Shown: positions 44,501 to 52,796 of the stretch, piece by piece
How the letters are laid out: every line of letters starts with the position of its first letter
How positions within the stretch are numbered: the first letter of the stretch is position 1
Assembly (NCBI GenBank): GCA_963826515.1
Contig: CAWGXI010000005.1
Coordinates: forward strand, 431,693 to 495,692
Direction of reading: 5' to 3'
Length of the DNA stretch: 64,000 nucleotides
Source of the DNA: DATFVJ01 sp963826515
Lineage (GTDB): Bacteria > Actinomycetota > Actinomycetes > Streptosporangiales > Streptosporangiaceae
Made by a program: the position numbers and the translations under genes
The notes under the pieces: model-generated
Told to the model about the DNA's origin: nothing
Database searches by the model: none
The model's input: the letters and a program-made list of their open reading frames with translations, nothing else

Positions 44501-44576
44501 GTGTGGGTGGCTGGCGGTGTGGGTGGCGGCGGCGTGGGTGGCGGCGGCGTGGGTGGCGGCGTGAGTGGCGGCGGTG
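44501..44576 (+). repeat. G-rich tandem array (GTGGGTGGCGGCGGC-like)
   Basis: Four to five copies of a 15-bp G-rich unit follow each other. The GGG/GG runs on the plus strand could form G-quadruplexes. Confidence 0.7.
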
Positions 44577-44785
44577 GAATCTGGTAACACAGCGGGTGCG
44601 CTCACTCCTGATGACACGACCACGCCAGGCGCGTCAGGAACACCGCACGGACGGCAGGCGTTCGTCTAGTTAGCGGCAGGCCATCGCAGCGGGATGTCGG
44701 TATGCCGCCATAATGGAGAAAGACAAGTACCGAAAAGACAAGTTCTGAAAGAAATGCACCGGAAGAGGAGCACCGGAAGAAAGTA

Positions 44786-45355
44786 ATGGCGCAATGCATC
44801 ACGTGCGGGAGCGAGTTGCATCCCGAGCGAGCAGCGAAATACAGCTACTGCACGGCACGCGAATGCCAGGAGAAAAACGCCAAAGGCCTGACGATGGTAG
44901 CCGTCGGCGTGAACAAGGCGGCGGAGCAGTACCTGATACTCGATGAGCGCACCCGCGAGGAGCTCGCCAGCGGCAAGTACCACGACCAGCGGCGAGGTTC
45001 GTTCGGTACCTCGCCGCTATCGGCGCCAGCTACCACGGCGTCGTCATCCGGTGCGGGGGCGGCGGACAGCGCGTCCCGCGCTCCCGGGCCAGCAACGCCG
45101 CAGGTCAAGCCGGGCCAAGATACGGCACCACCCCGCGGTCAGAGACCCCGCAATCAGGCGCCGAGCAGTCAGGCACCCCGCAGTCGGGCACCCCGCAAGG
45201 TGGCCCACCGGCCGTGGAGCCAGTCCCAGGAGAGGCTGGCGCTGCTGTACAATCGGCAAGGAATGCGGCCTGACGAGATTGCGGGCAAGGTCCGGTTGAG
45301 CACGTACCTGGTCACCCAGATCATCCTAACGTCGAGAAACCGGGGAAAGCTCTGA
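44786..45355 (+). CDS. Zinc-finger-like protein with C-terminal HTH, unknown function
   Basis: The 189-residue product begins with a Cys cluster, CITCGSELHPERAAKYSYC followed by C at the ARECQEKN turn, spaced like a zinc ribbon. A disordered middle (residues 75-145) contains repeats such as NQAPSSQAPRSRAPR. The last 45 residues, WSQSQERLALLYNRQGMRPD then EIAGKVRLSTYLVTQIIL, look like a helix-turn-helix of the sigma-70 region 4/MarR-recognition type. I do not recognise a named family. It could be a small DNA-binding regulator. The ATG at 44786 follows GGAAGAAAG. Confidence 0.65.
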   Translation: MAQCITCGSELHPERAAKYSYCTARECQEKNAKGLTMVAVGVNKAAEQYLILDERTREELASGKYHDQRRGSFGTSPLSAPATTASSSGAGAADSASRAPGPATPQVKPGQDTAPPRGQRPRNQAPSSQAPRSRAPRKVAHRPWSQSQERLALLYNRQGMRPDEIAGKVRLSTYLVTQIILTSRNRGKL

Positions 45356-45432
45356 CGCTCCAGACCGGTGAGGCCTTGCTCGCCTATGTCCGCTACCCGC
45401 CTGACCGGCGACCGGTATCACACCCAGGCGGA

Positions 45433-45557
45433 CCCTGAATGTGCCATCGCGGGTCCCACGCAACCAGTGACGGCACATCCACGAAACCACCACCACGTCC
45501 AGCCCACCCTGAATGTGCCATCGCGGGTCCCACGCAACCGGTGACGGCACATCCACG
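45433..45557. repeat. 51-bp direct repeat, two copies, each with an internal dyad
   Basis: Copies at 45433-45483 and 45507-45557 begin CCCTGAATGTGCCATCGCGG and differ at one base. Each contains TGTGCC and GGCACA, so each can form a hairpin. They lie in the convergent gap between the Zn/HTH gene and the 2OG oxygenase gene. Confidence 0.85.
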
Positions 45558-45566
45558 GGGCAACTA

Positions 45567-46282
45567 TCACGCGGCGTCGTGGAAGACCAGGCCGAGGGTG
45601 CGCCGGATCCCCGAGCGCACGGTGCTGACCCCGTGCCTGACCGGCGTCGCCGACCAGCCACGCGCGGACCGCACCGGCCGGACACTGGTGGTGAAGACCA
45701 GGCCGTGGCCCTGGGCGAGCAGCGTGGACATGCCGCGTGACTGCGCCCTGGGCCGCTGCTCGACAAGCAGGAACTCACCGCCTTCGTGGTGGTGCCCGGC
45801 TGGTCCAGGCCGATGACGACCTGCAGCGGGACCAGGTCTCCGTAAATGTCGCAGTGGAGTGCGTTCCAGCCCTTCTCCTCGTAGCGCAGCAGGATCGGCG
45901 TTGGCTTAGCTTGCCCTGCGGCGTGGCACATATCCAGCCACTCGTCGAGCGTGTCCGGCCACGGTGCGGGCGTGCCGAGCTTGCCTGCCCAGTCCCTGGC
46001 GATCGGGAGCAGGTGCGGGTAGAACGCCCGCCGCAGGTCCTCGACCAATTGAGGGAATGGATGCCTGAAGTATCTGTACTGCCCGGACCCGAACCGGTAC
46101 CTGGCCATGTCTATCGTGGCGCGAAAGCGCTCGGCATCGTCGTAGAGCGCGGAGATGCTCCTGCATTCGGCCGGGCTGAGCAGCTGCGGCGTGCTGGCAC
46201 ACCCGTAGTCGTTGACCTCCGCCACCAGCCCAGGCCAGTGGGCCTGGGCCACGCTGGTGGCAACGTTGCCCACCTGGCTCAT
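45567..46282 (-). pseudogene. 2OG-Fe(II) oxygenase in the ogt operon, frameshifted
   Basis: The N-terminal two-thirds from ATG 46282 contain NDYGCASTPQLLSPAECRSI and the first iron ligands in NALHCDIYGDLVPLQVVIGL (HxD). The expected rest, HHEGGEFLLVEQRPRAQSRG through a distal His/Arg pair in VRHGVSTVRSG and RRTLGLVFHDA, is in the next frame. The break is at a CACCACCAC run near 45812-45820; adding one base restores the protein. Start overlaps the ogt stop as ATGA. Homologues resemble prolyl hydroxylase-like or AlkB-like oxygenases. Confidence 0.75.
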
Positions 46283-46905
46283 ACCGCGCCCTCCAACGCA
46301 AGCAACGCCTTCTTGGCGTAGGTACCGCCGACGTAACGGCCGATGGCGCCGCCGCTGCGTACGACGCGGTGGCACGGCACGACCACAGGGAGCGGGTTGG
46401 TCGCGCATGCCGTCGCGGCGGCGCGTACCGCCTTCGGGCTGCCTGCGGCCACGGCGACGGCCGCATAGCTGGCGGTCTCGCCGTAGCCGATCTCGATCAG
46501 GTGAGTAAGGACCGTGCGCCTGAAGCCGTGCGACAGCCTGAAGTCCAGCGGGAGGTCGAACAGCCTGCGCCTGCGCGCAAAGTACTCGTCCACCTGCCTG
46601 GCGGCCGAGTCCAGGCGGGCCGGGGCACGAAGCACCCTCGGGCTGACGCGATCCGCGAGCTGCGCAAGGACCGTGTCGTGGTCCTCGCGGTCGTAGGCCA
46701 CGCGGACCAGGCCCTGTTCGGTCGCGGCCAGGAGCAGCGGGCCGACCGGCGTGTCGATGGTCCGGTATGCGACATCGAGAATCCCGGCCCCGGCCGCGGC
46801 CGCGGCCAGGCGGGCGTGTAGCCTGCGCTGGACCTGCTCGTCGGCTTCCTGGAGTGCCGCGACCAGGTGGCCGTCGCCCGTGCTGGCGGTGAATCCAGTC
46901 ATCAT
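46279..46905 (-). CDS. ogt: Methylated-DNA-[protein]-cysteine S-methyltransferase
   Basis: This is a suicide repair protein that removes O6-alkyl groups from guanine. The active-site motif VVVPCHRVVRSGGAIGRYVG holds the acceptor Cys. The upstream helix AVAVAAGSPKAVRAA is the DNA-binding recognition helix. The 208-residue length includes an N-terminal RNase H-like ribonuclease-fold domain. ATG 46905 follows GAAGGAA; a longer open frame to 47097 is not supported. It overlaps the sigma factor gene upstream and the oxygenase gene downstream, each by ATGA. Confidence 0.93.
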   Translation of the reverse strand: MMTGFTASTGDGHLVAALQEADEQVQRRLHARLAAAAAGAGILDVAYRTIDTPVGPLLLAATEQGLVRVAYDREDHDTVLAQLADRVSPRVLRAPARLDSAARQVDEYFARRRRLFDLPLDFRLSHGFRRTVLTHLIEIGYGETASYAAVAVAAGSPKAVRAAATACATNPLPVVVPCHRVVRSGGAIGRYVGGTYAKKALLALEGAV

Positions 46906-47410
46906 CGTGGTGTTCCTTCTGTGGCCTGGCTGAGGTAGGTCTTGCGGAGCGCGGCGATGCCGTCTGCCGCGGCTCCGCGCGCCGCGTCCGGGCTGCCACC
47001 CACGATGGAGGCGACGTCGGCATATGGCAGGCCGGCCAGGTAGTGGTAGGCGATGGTCTGTCGTTGCTTGAGCGGCAGCGCTCTGAGCGCCGCCCACCGG
47101 TCGTCGTCGCCACGGCCTGGCAGGCCGTCCGTGCTCGGGGTATCGGGCAGCTGGGCGGTGGGGACTGCCCCCCGCGCCCGCGCCCTTCGCTGGTCGATGG
47201 CCTTGCGGTGGGCGATCGTCACCAGCCAGCCTTCGATGTTGCTTTCGCCGCGCAGGTCCGGATAGGCCTGCATCGCAGGAACGTCTCCGACCAGGCGTCC
47301 TCGGCCCCGATGGGATCCAGGACGGCGCGGCACACCCGCAGCACCGCCTGCCCGTACCTGGCCACGATCATCTCGAAGGGTTGCTGGCTCACATCTAGTA
47401 AACGTGTCAC
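46902..47410 (-). pseudogene. RNA polymerase sigma factor (ECF-like), frameshifted
   Basis: Region 2 starts in one frame (FEMIVARYGQAVLRVCRAVL, then the DPIGAEDAWSETFL motif). The rest is in another: AMQAYPDLRGESNIEGWLVT, then region 4 QRQTIAYHYLAGLPYADVAS. The switch is at about 47270-47280 (ctgcgatg), where adding one base gives a continuous protein of about 170 residues. Start GTG 47410 is tentative (alternative 47392). First gene of the ogt operon. Confidence 0.75.
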
Positions 47411-47523
47411 GCTGGCCGGATGTGAGGTCCGATCTCGGCAGAAATCTTCCCGGCCACGCCTGGCTCGGGGCGGGAAGCTCGCCGTTGAATGTTCGGAATC
47501 GGCGGCCGCGAAGCGATGATGTG

Positions 47524-48069
47524 ATGTGGGCACCAAGGGCGAGGCGTGCGGTGGCGATCTACCGCGTGGCCCTGCCGCAGGTCTACGGCTACCTACTGCC
47601 GCGCTGCGGCAGCGTGGCAGTGGCCGAAGATCTGACGGCCGAGACTTTCATGGCGGCGGTGGCGGCGACGAGGCAGCAAAGCGCGCCGGACGCGGGCTCA
47701 CAGGTGAATCCGGCCGCGCGGCCAGGGATCAGTGTTGCCTGGCTGGTGGGAGTGGCGCGGCACAAGCTCGCAGATCACTGGCGCCGGGTCGCCCGCGAAC
47801 AGCGCAGCCTGACCGTGGCCGCACCGGCGGTCGAGGGCGTGGACGATCCGTGGGAGTCCTGGCTGGACGCCGAGGCAGCCTACGCCGCGCTGTCGCGGCT
47901 GCCTGCCCCACAACGGGCCGCCCTGACGCTGCGCTACCTCGACGGGCTGCCGGTGGCGGAGGCAGCTGAGCACATTGGCCGGAGCGTGCGTGCCACCGAG
48001 ACGCTCCTGGTCCGGGCCCGGGCCGCGCTGCGCGGCATCTACCTGGACGGGGGCCGTCATGACGTCTGA
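47524..48069 (+). CDS. ECF RNA polymerase sigma factor
   Basis: Region 2 is VYGYLLPRCGSVAVAEDLTA then ETFMAAVAA. Region 4 is LPAPQRAALTLRYLDGLPVA with EAAEHIGRSVRATETLLVRA as HTH. About 181 residues. The start is ATG 47524 or GTG 47521; the open frame upstream to 47404 has no similarity. It overlaps the next gene, a VOC protein, by 10 bp, and is divergent from the sigma factor of the ogt operon, with only about 113 bp between them. Confidence 0.87.
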   Translation: MWAPRARRAVAIYRVALPQVYGYLLPRCGSVAVAEDLTAETFMAAVAATRQQSAPDAGSQVNPAARPGISVAWLVGVARHKLADHWRRVAREQRSLTVAAPAVEGVDDPWESWLDAEAAYAALSRLPAPQRAALTLRYLDGLPVAEAAEHIGRSVRATETLLVRARAALRGIYLDGGRHDV

Positions 48070-48586
48070 TCCACTCGATGCCCTCCGGCTGCCGACCGTG
48101 CCGGTCGGGCCACGGCCGGAGTTTGCCGCCGCCCTGCTGCGGCGGATCGAAGCAAGAGCGGAACCCGGTGCCGGCCGTGGAGCCACCTTCCGCTATTTCG
48201 TCGACGACCTCGACACCGCGGTCGCGTTCTACTGCCAGTTGCTTGACTTCGAGGAGGAACTGCGTCCGTCGCCTGTCTTCGCCATGCTCTACCGCGGCGA
48301 CCTGCGGCTCCTGCTCAGTGTGCCCGGCGGAACTGGTGGCGGCCATGTCCTGCCCGATGGCACCGTGCCCGAGCCCGGCGGGTGGAACCGGATCGCGCTT
48401 CAGGTCCCCGATCTCGCCGCCACCGTCGAGATGTTGCGCACGAAAGGAGCCATGTTCCGTGATGACGTCATCGGTGTAGGTGTCGCCGTCAGGCAGATAC
48501 TGCTGCAAGACCCTTCAGGCAACCTCATCGAATTGTTCGAACCTCGGGCCGGACATCACGAGAGAGCCCCGGACACGGCGAGGTAA
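48060..48586 (+). CDS. VOC family protein with N-terminal sigma-linked segment
   Basis: Residues 1-35, SDPLDALRLPTVPVGPRPEF then AAALLRRIEAR, are a short region seen at the start of proteins encoded next to ECF sigma factors. After that is a vicinal-oxygen-chelate (glyoxalase-like) domain: FRYFVDDLDTAVAFYCQLLD and DPSGNLIELFEP. The metal or substrate is not known. ATG 48060 overlaps the sigma gene by 10 bp, suggesting a functional pair, perhaps sensing or anti-sigma-like. Confidence 0.8.
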
Positions 48587-48640
48587 TCAGGGCAGCTAAA
48601 GCGCGCCCGCTTGAAAAGTAACGTTCGGAGGAAACGTTTG

Positions 48641-49054
48641 ATGAGCGCAGTCAGCGTCCGCTATATCGTCGACGATGTCGACGCCGCAATCGTTTTCTAC
48701 TGTGAGCGCCTGGGCTTCCACGAACAGATGCACCCGGACCCCGCTTTCGCCATGCTCACCAGGGGCGATCTCCGCCTGGTCATCGTCTCGCCGGTTGGGC
48801 CAGATCACCGAGGCGGCGGTTCGAGACCCATGCCGGATGGCACGAAGCAGGAACCTGGCGGCTGGAATCGGTTCATGCTCGAGGTATCCGATCTCGCCGG
48901 CACCGTCGATGCGCTGCGCAAGGAAGGGGTACCCTTCCGCAACGACATAGTCGCGGGCGTCGGCGGCAAACAGATCATGATTGAGGATCCCTCGGGCAAC
49001 CCGGTGGAGCTGTTCGAGCCCACCCGGCCAGAGGCACGCCTCGCTGACCACTGA
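48641..49054 (+). CDS. VOC family (glyoxalase-like) protein
   Basis: The 137-residue protein has the paired beta-alpha-beta-beta-beta motif: VRYIVDDVDAAIVFYCERLG and MIEDPSGNPVELFEPT, with the middle GGWNRFMLEVSDLAGTVDAL. It is clearly related to the domain in the preceding gene, so a local duplication is likely. ATG 48641 is set by GGAGGAAACG upstream. Probable third gene of the sigma-VOC operon. Confidence 0.87.
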   Translation: MSAVSVRYIVDDVDAAIVFYCERLGFHEQMHPDPAFAMLTRGDLRLVIVSPVGPDHRGGGSRPMPDGTKQEPGGWNRFMLEVSDLAGTVDALRKEGVPFRNDIVAGVGGKQIMIEDPSGNPVELFEPTRPEARLADH

Positions 49055-49557
49055 GTCTCGATGGGAACTAGTGGTTATCCCCGAACCACTGGCTGGCCAG
49101 GTAGTTCATGTCCCGCGCTCGGGGTTCCGGCGTTGAGAGGGCGGCGACCGACGGGTCAGCGCGCATCGGGTTCACGTCCTCTCTCGCGTACGTGCGCTGG
49201 GCCGCGGCTAGGGCATGTCTCGCGAAGCCACGCCCTGGCGCGTCTGCCGCAGGCAGGTGACACGGCAGCCGCCGCGCCAAGTGGCCGGCCATCGTGCCCC
49301 GGTTCCCTGTTTCCCCGCTTCCGCGCCCAGGCATCGGCGGTCTGCGTCGCATCCGGCAGCACCGCCTCGGTGGGACTGCGGCAAGGCGCTACATGACCTG
49401 ATCGTGGCCGTTCAGGTTGGAACGGACGCTGGAGCGGGCGCTGGAGCGCGGCCGATGCGCACCAGCGGGAGGTGAGCCAGGAGCGCGCCGCGTAGAGTCG
49501 GCTGAGCAGAAGCCGGACATAACGGCACCCGCCGCATTCGATCGAAGCCGAAGGTAT
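49055..49557. other. Intergenic region
   Basis: No gene is convincing in this 503-bp stretch. At 49208-49230 the sequence CTAGGGCATGTCTCGCGAAG resembles one end of the MITE-like element family, so a single-end relic may be present. Confidence 0.4.
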
Positions 49558-50955
49558 ATGACGGACTCCAGCTCACCGATATCATCGCTATCGCCTGCTG
49601 CGCTGCATGATCTGCCGGCCACAAGTGACGAGAGACGAGCGGCTGGGAAGGCCGCCAGGAAACGGTCTCGACGGGGCACGCTGGGGTACTGGCAGGAGGA
49701 AGACCGCGGGCACGACGCGCTGGCGACGATCCTGGCCCAGAACCAGATCCGAGTTCCCGAGCTCGTTCCGATCCGGCATCAGCGCATGGCGGCGTCCCCC
49801 TGGAACTACTACCGGGGTGCCGCAGCGGTCATGGCTGGCGACCTCGCCTGCCAGCCCGACAGCGGGCTGATCGTGCAGCTCTGCGGTGACGCGCACATCC
49901 TGAACTTCGGCCTGTGGGCCACGCCGGAGCGGAACTTGTTGTTCGACCTACGCGACTTCGACGAAACCCTCCCCGGCCCGTTCGAGTGGGACATCAAGCG
50001 CTTTGCCGCCAGCGTCGTGGTGGCAGCGCGGGAGAACAGGATCGAGCCGGCACTGGCCGCCGCGGCGGTAACCGCCGGTGTGGAGGCCTATCGCCAGCGG
50101 ATGCGCCGCTACACGATGATGCCTGAGCTCGACATCTGGTACGACGGCATCCACGCGGACAGCTTGATCAACTACTTCGAGCCCGCCGACCGCGGGCGGG
50201 TATCGATCCACATTGAGAAGAAGCGGAAGCGCCGCACGAGCCGTGCAGCGTTCGCCAAGCTCACGACGATGGCGAACGGGCGCCCCCGGATAACCGAGGA
50301 GCCTCCGGTCCGCGTCACGATCAGTGACGACGAACAGGCCGACCTCGTCGACCACCTCCTTGCCGAGTACCGGCTGACCCTCCAAGAGGACCGACGAAGG
50401 CTATTCGACCGGTTCACTGAGGTCGATGTGGTCCGCCAGGTCGTGGGGGTGGGCAGCGTGGGGATGGCTGTCTACCTGGTGCTCCTAGCGGGCCGCACCG
50501 GTGCCGACCCATTGTTCCTGCAGGTCAAGCAGGCCGGGCCGTCAGTGTATGAGGCCCACACCCAGCCCAGCCGCCACGACAACCACGGCGCCCGGGTGAT
50601 CAACGGCAAACGGCTGGTCCAGAGCGCTACCGATATCTTCGTGGGATGGGGCTCGCTGCACGGGAAGGACTACTACGTGCGGCAGTTCCGCGACATGAAG
50701 ATCATCCCGACCACTGAACTGATCGCCCCTCGCCTTGTCGAGTTCGCTACCGCGTGCGGCGAGGCACTCGCCCGGGCCCACGCCCGCTCCGGCGACCCAG
50801 TGGCCATCGACGGCTACATCGGGAAGGGCCCCAAGTTCGCCGCTGGAATCGGCCGGTTCGCTGGCCTGTACGCCGATCAAAACGAGCGAGACCACGCCCA
50901 GCTCGCCAGCGCCATCGCAACCGGCACCGTCGAGCGCCTGCCGGAACCTGTCTAG
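49558..50955 (+). CDS. DUF2252 family protein (copy 2)
   Basis: A 465-residue paralogue of the protein at 3520-5151. It has QLCGDAHILNFGLWATPERN, RDFDETLPGPFEWDIKRFAA and the C-terminal GLYADQNERDHAQLA. It lacks the long Lys/Ala leader of copy 1. ATG 49558 is used because it starts the region shared by family members; the open frame upstream to 49417 is low-complexity. Function unknown; kinase-like fold inferred. The gene ends four bases into the convergent anti-sigma gene. Confidence 0.87.
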   Translation: MTDSSSPISSLSPAALHDLPATSDERRAAGKAARKRSRRGTLGYWQEEDRGHDALATILAQNQIRVPELVPIRHQRMAASPWNYYRGAAAVMAGDLACQPDSGLIVQLCGDAHILNFGLWATPERNLLFDLRDFDETLPGPFEWDIKRFAASVVVAARENRIEPALAAAAVTAGVEAYRQRMRRYTMMPELDIWYDGIHADSLINYFEPADRGRVSIHIEKKRKRRTSRAAFAKLTTMANGRPRITEEPPVRVTISDDEQADLVDHLLAEYRLTLQEDRRRLFDRFTEVDVVRQVVGVGSVGMAVYLVLLAGRTGADPLFLQVKQAGPSVYEAHTQPSRHDNHGARVINGKRLVQSATDIFVGWGSLHGKDYYVRQFRDMKIIPTTELIAPRLVEFATACGEALARAHARSGDPVAIDGYIGKGPKFAAGIGRFAGLYADQNERDHAQLASAIATGTVERLPEPV

Positions 50956-51689
50956 CGGCCGGCGGTGCCGGCAAGGATGATCTGGCCATGTTGCCCGGCG
51001 TCGCCGGCCTGCCCGGCGGTGATTTGCATGGTGGCGAACCTGCGCGGGTCTGCGGCGCTCCACATCTGCATGGTGGCGCTGCCTCCGACGCCGACGGTGA
51101 ACGAGCCGGCGGTGATCAGGTCGGGGTGGCCGGGCCGATTGCCCCGGCCCGCGTACCAGCATTCGTAGAATCGATCAGGTCCAAGGTCCCTCAGCCCATG
51201 GACGGTCAGCCGGACGGACCAGCCGTCCGCGGTGTGGTCGATCGTTGCCTGGCCTGAAGCCGTCCCACCCGACGGGGAATGCAGCGGGATTGTGAAGGCA
51301 AGCGCGGGAGGCGACCGTGACACCAAGAACGTGGCACTGATCACGACTGCGATTGTCACGGCGGCGGCCACAGAAAGTATCCGTAAGTTCCGCCGCCGCC
51401 ACCAGGCTGCCCGCACGTCCGGCTCCGTCTTGGCCGCCTGCCCGACGCTGGCGAGAATGCGTGCCTCCAGGTCGGCTGGGGGCTCAGCATCTGCCGCGGT
51501 TCCCTCGGCGTACGCCGCGTCCTTGAGCATCCGGGCAGTCGGCTGCAATTCAGCGGCTGCCGCCTGGCACTGGTCACAGGACCGCAGATGCTCCTCGAAG
51601 CGCCCGGCCTCGTCCGGATCCAGGGCACCAAGCACCCAGCCGGCGACCTCAGGATGTCCCAGCTCCGGGTAGGCGTCACGATCAGGCAT
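50952..51689 (-). CDS. Anti-sigma factor, zinc-finger (zf-HC2/RskA-like), single-span membrane protein
   Basis: The cytoplasmic N-terminus has HLRSCDQC, the HxxxCxxC core of the anti-sigma zinc domain. A helix at about residues 105-125 (ILSVAAAVTIAVVISATFLV) crosses the membrane. The extracytoplasmic part of about 120 residues resembles RskA C-terminal domains. It should sequester the sigma factor encoded immediately upstream and release it on signal. The gene overlaps the sigma gene by eight bases. Confidence 0.88.
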   Translation of the reverse strand: MPDRDAYPELGHPEVAGWVLGALDPDEAGRFEEHLRSCDQCQAAAAELQPTARMLKDAAYAEGTAADAEPPADLEARILASVGQAAKTEPDVRAAWWRRRNLRILSVAAAVTIAVVISATFLVSRSPPALAFTIPLHSPSGGTASGQATIDHTADGWSVRLTVHGLRDLGPDRFYECWYAGRGNRPGHPDLITAGSFTVGVGGSATMQMWSAADPRRFATMQITAGQAGDAGQHGQIILAGTAGR

Positions 51690-52245
51690 CGAAACCCCGC
51701 TCGGTCAGCGCGGTCCGCAGCGCGCGCAACCCGTGAAACGTCCGCGTCTTCACCGTCCCGAGCGGTACTGCAAGCCGCTCGGCGATCTGTGACTGGGTCA
51801 GGCCGTCCTCGTGCACCAGCCTTAGCACCTCCCGATGCGCCGGGCTCAACGCATCCAGCGCATCACGCACCATCAGGCTCTCAAGAATCCGGTCCACGCC
51901 GTCCAACTGGGGCGGCAACTGGGTATCCTCCACCGGCACCAGCGGACGCGAGGACGGGCGCTTCCGCACGTCGTTCGCAACACTTCGGGCGATCACAAAC
52001 AGGTAGGCGGCCACGGTACCGCGATCCGCGTCAAACCGCCCCGCGGTCCGCCACAACCGAACGAAAGACTCCTGCACCATCTCCTCAGCCAGGCCGGCGT
52101 CACCCAGCGCCCGCACCCCGAGCCGGTACAGCCGACCACCATACCGCCGGTATAACTCCGCCACCGGGGCCCCGCTGTTACCCGCAGCGACCTCGGCCAT
52201 CAGATCGGCCTCCTCGCGGGCCAGCCGATCCCCTACATCGGTCAT
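51682..52245 (-). CDS. ECF sigma factor, SigK-like
   Basis: Region 2: ELYRRYGGRLYRLGVRALGD then EMVQESFVRLWRTAGRFD. Region 4: LSPAHREVLRLVHEDGLTQS, QIAERLAVPLGTVKTRTFHG. The overall match is to SigK/SigL-type ECF factors, which work with RskA-type anti-sigma factors like the one encoded downstream. ATG 52245 is favoured; an open frame to 52275 adds ten residues. Length about 187 residues. Confidence 0.9.
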   Translation of the reverse strand: MTDVGDRLAREEADLMAEVAAGNSGAPVAELYRRYGGRLYRLGVRALGDAGLAEEMVQESFVRLWRTAGRFDADRGTVAAYLFVIARSVANDVRKRPSSRPLVPVEDTQLPPQLDGVDRILESLMVRDALDALSPAHREVLRLVHEDGLTQSQIAERLAVPLGTVKTRTFHGLRALRTALTERGFDA

Positions 52246-52796
52246 CGACACCAGCAGGATCACCCGCCAAGTCATTCGACGCCAACCCGCCCACCGATCA
52301 AGCTTGCGCCGACTTTCTCACCCGAACGATCCGGGAGACCCTGGCGTCCGCCCGTCTATCTGGCCGGTGAACCTGGCACCCGGAAACCGCGCGGCGGCTT
52401 GCTAGCAGTATGCCTTGCTCGAGTATGACCAGACGGGTCACACATGGCGAGTCCCGAGTTCGCGGCGGGCACACCGCGGGCACACCTGGTCACCCAATGC
52501 CGACGCGATAAACCGCCGAAGCTGAAAGCGAGCGGGCGCACCCGGCAGGAAGTGCGGCCCCGCGGTTCGGTGACGGCGCAAATGGCCCTGTGGCAGCGCT
52601 CACTGGGCAATGAGTCGGCCGGTCCCGGCAAAGCTAGTTTCACGGCCATGGCATTTCCCTTATCGATCGCTCGGCGGAGGCATGCCCGGCCGTATCGAGC
52701 CATGTGCAGGTTTCCCATTTAGCCCGGCGTGCGGCGCTGCCGGAGCGTACGGATCGCTGGTGTGGTGCGGCAAGGAAGCCGGGAAAACGCGCCAGG
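52246..52796. other. Intergenic region
   Basis: This 551-bp stretch upstream of the sigma/anti-sigma pair has no convincing gene. It should hold the pair's promoter. It ends at the target duplication of the IS701-type element. Confidence 0.45.

Larger units (their letters stand above)
44028..44785. other. Repeat-rich intergenic region
   Basis: No gene is convincing in these 758 bp. They contain a 53-bp direct repeat, a G-rich tandem array, and a purine-rich low-GC leader (44712-44785) in which ACCGGAAGA occurs twice just before the next gene. Confidence 0.6.

Noticed and set aside
44176..44576. CRISPR array
   Set aside because: There are too few repeat units, spacers are absent or repetitive, and no cas gene is present.
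45433..45557. Twin intrinsic terminators
   Set aside because: Each repeat can form a hairpin, but there is no T-tract and the loops are long, so I list them only as repeats.
45326..47113. 595-codon reverse open frame
   Set aside because: It only partly follows the oxygenase gene; the rest is antisense or out-of-frame sequence over ogt and the spacer.
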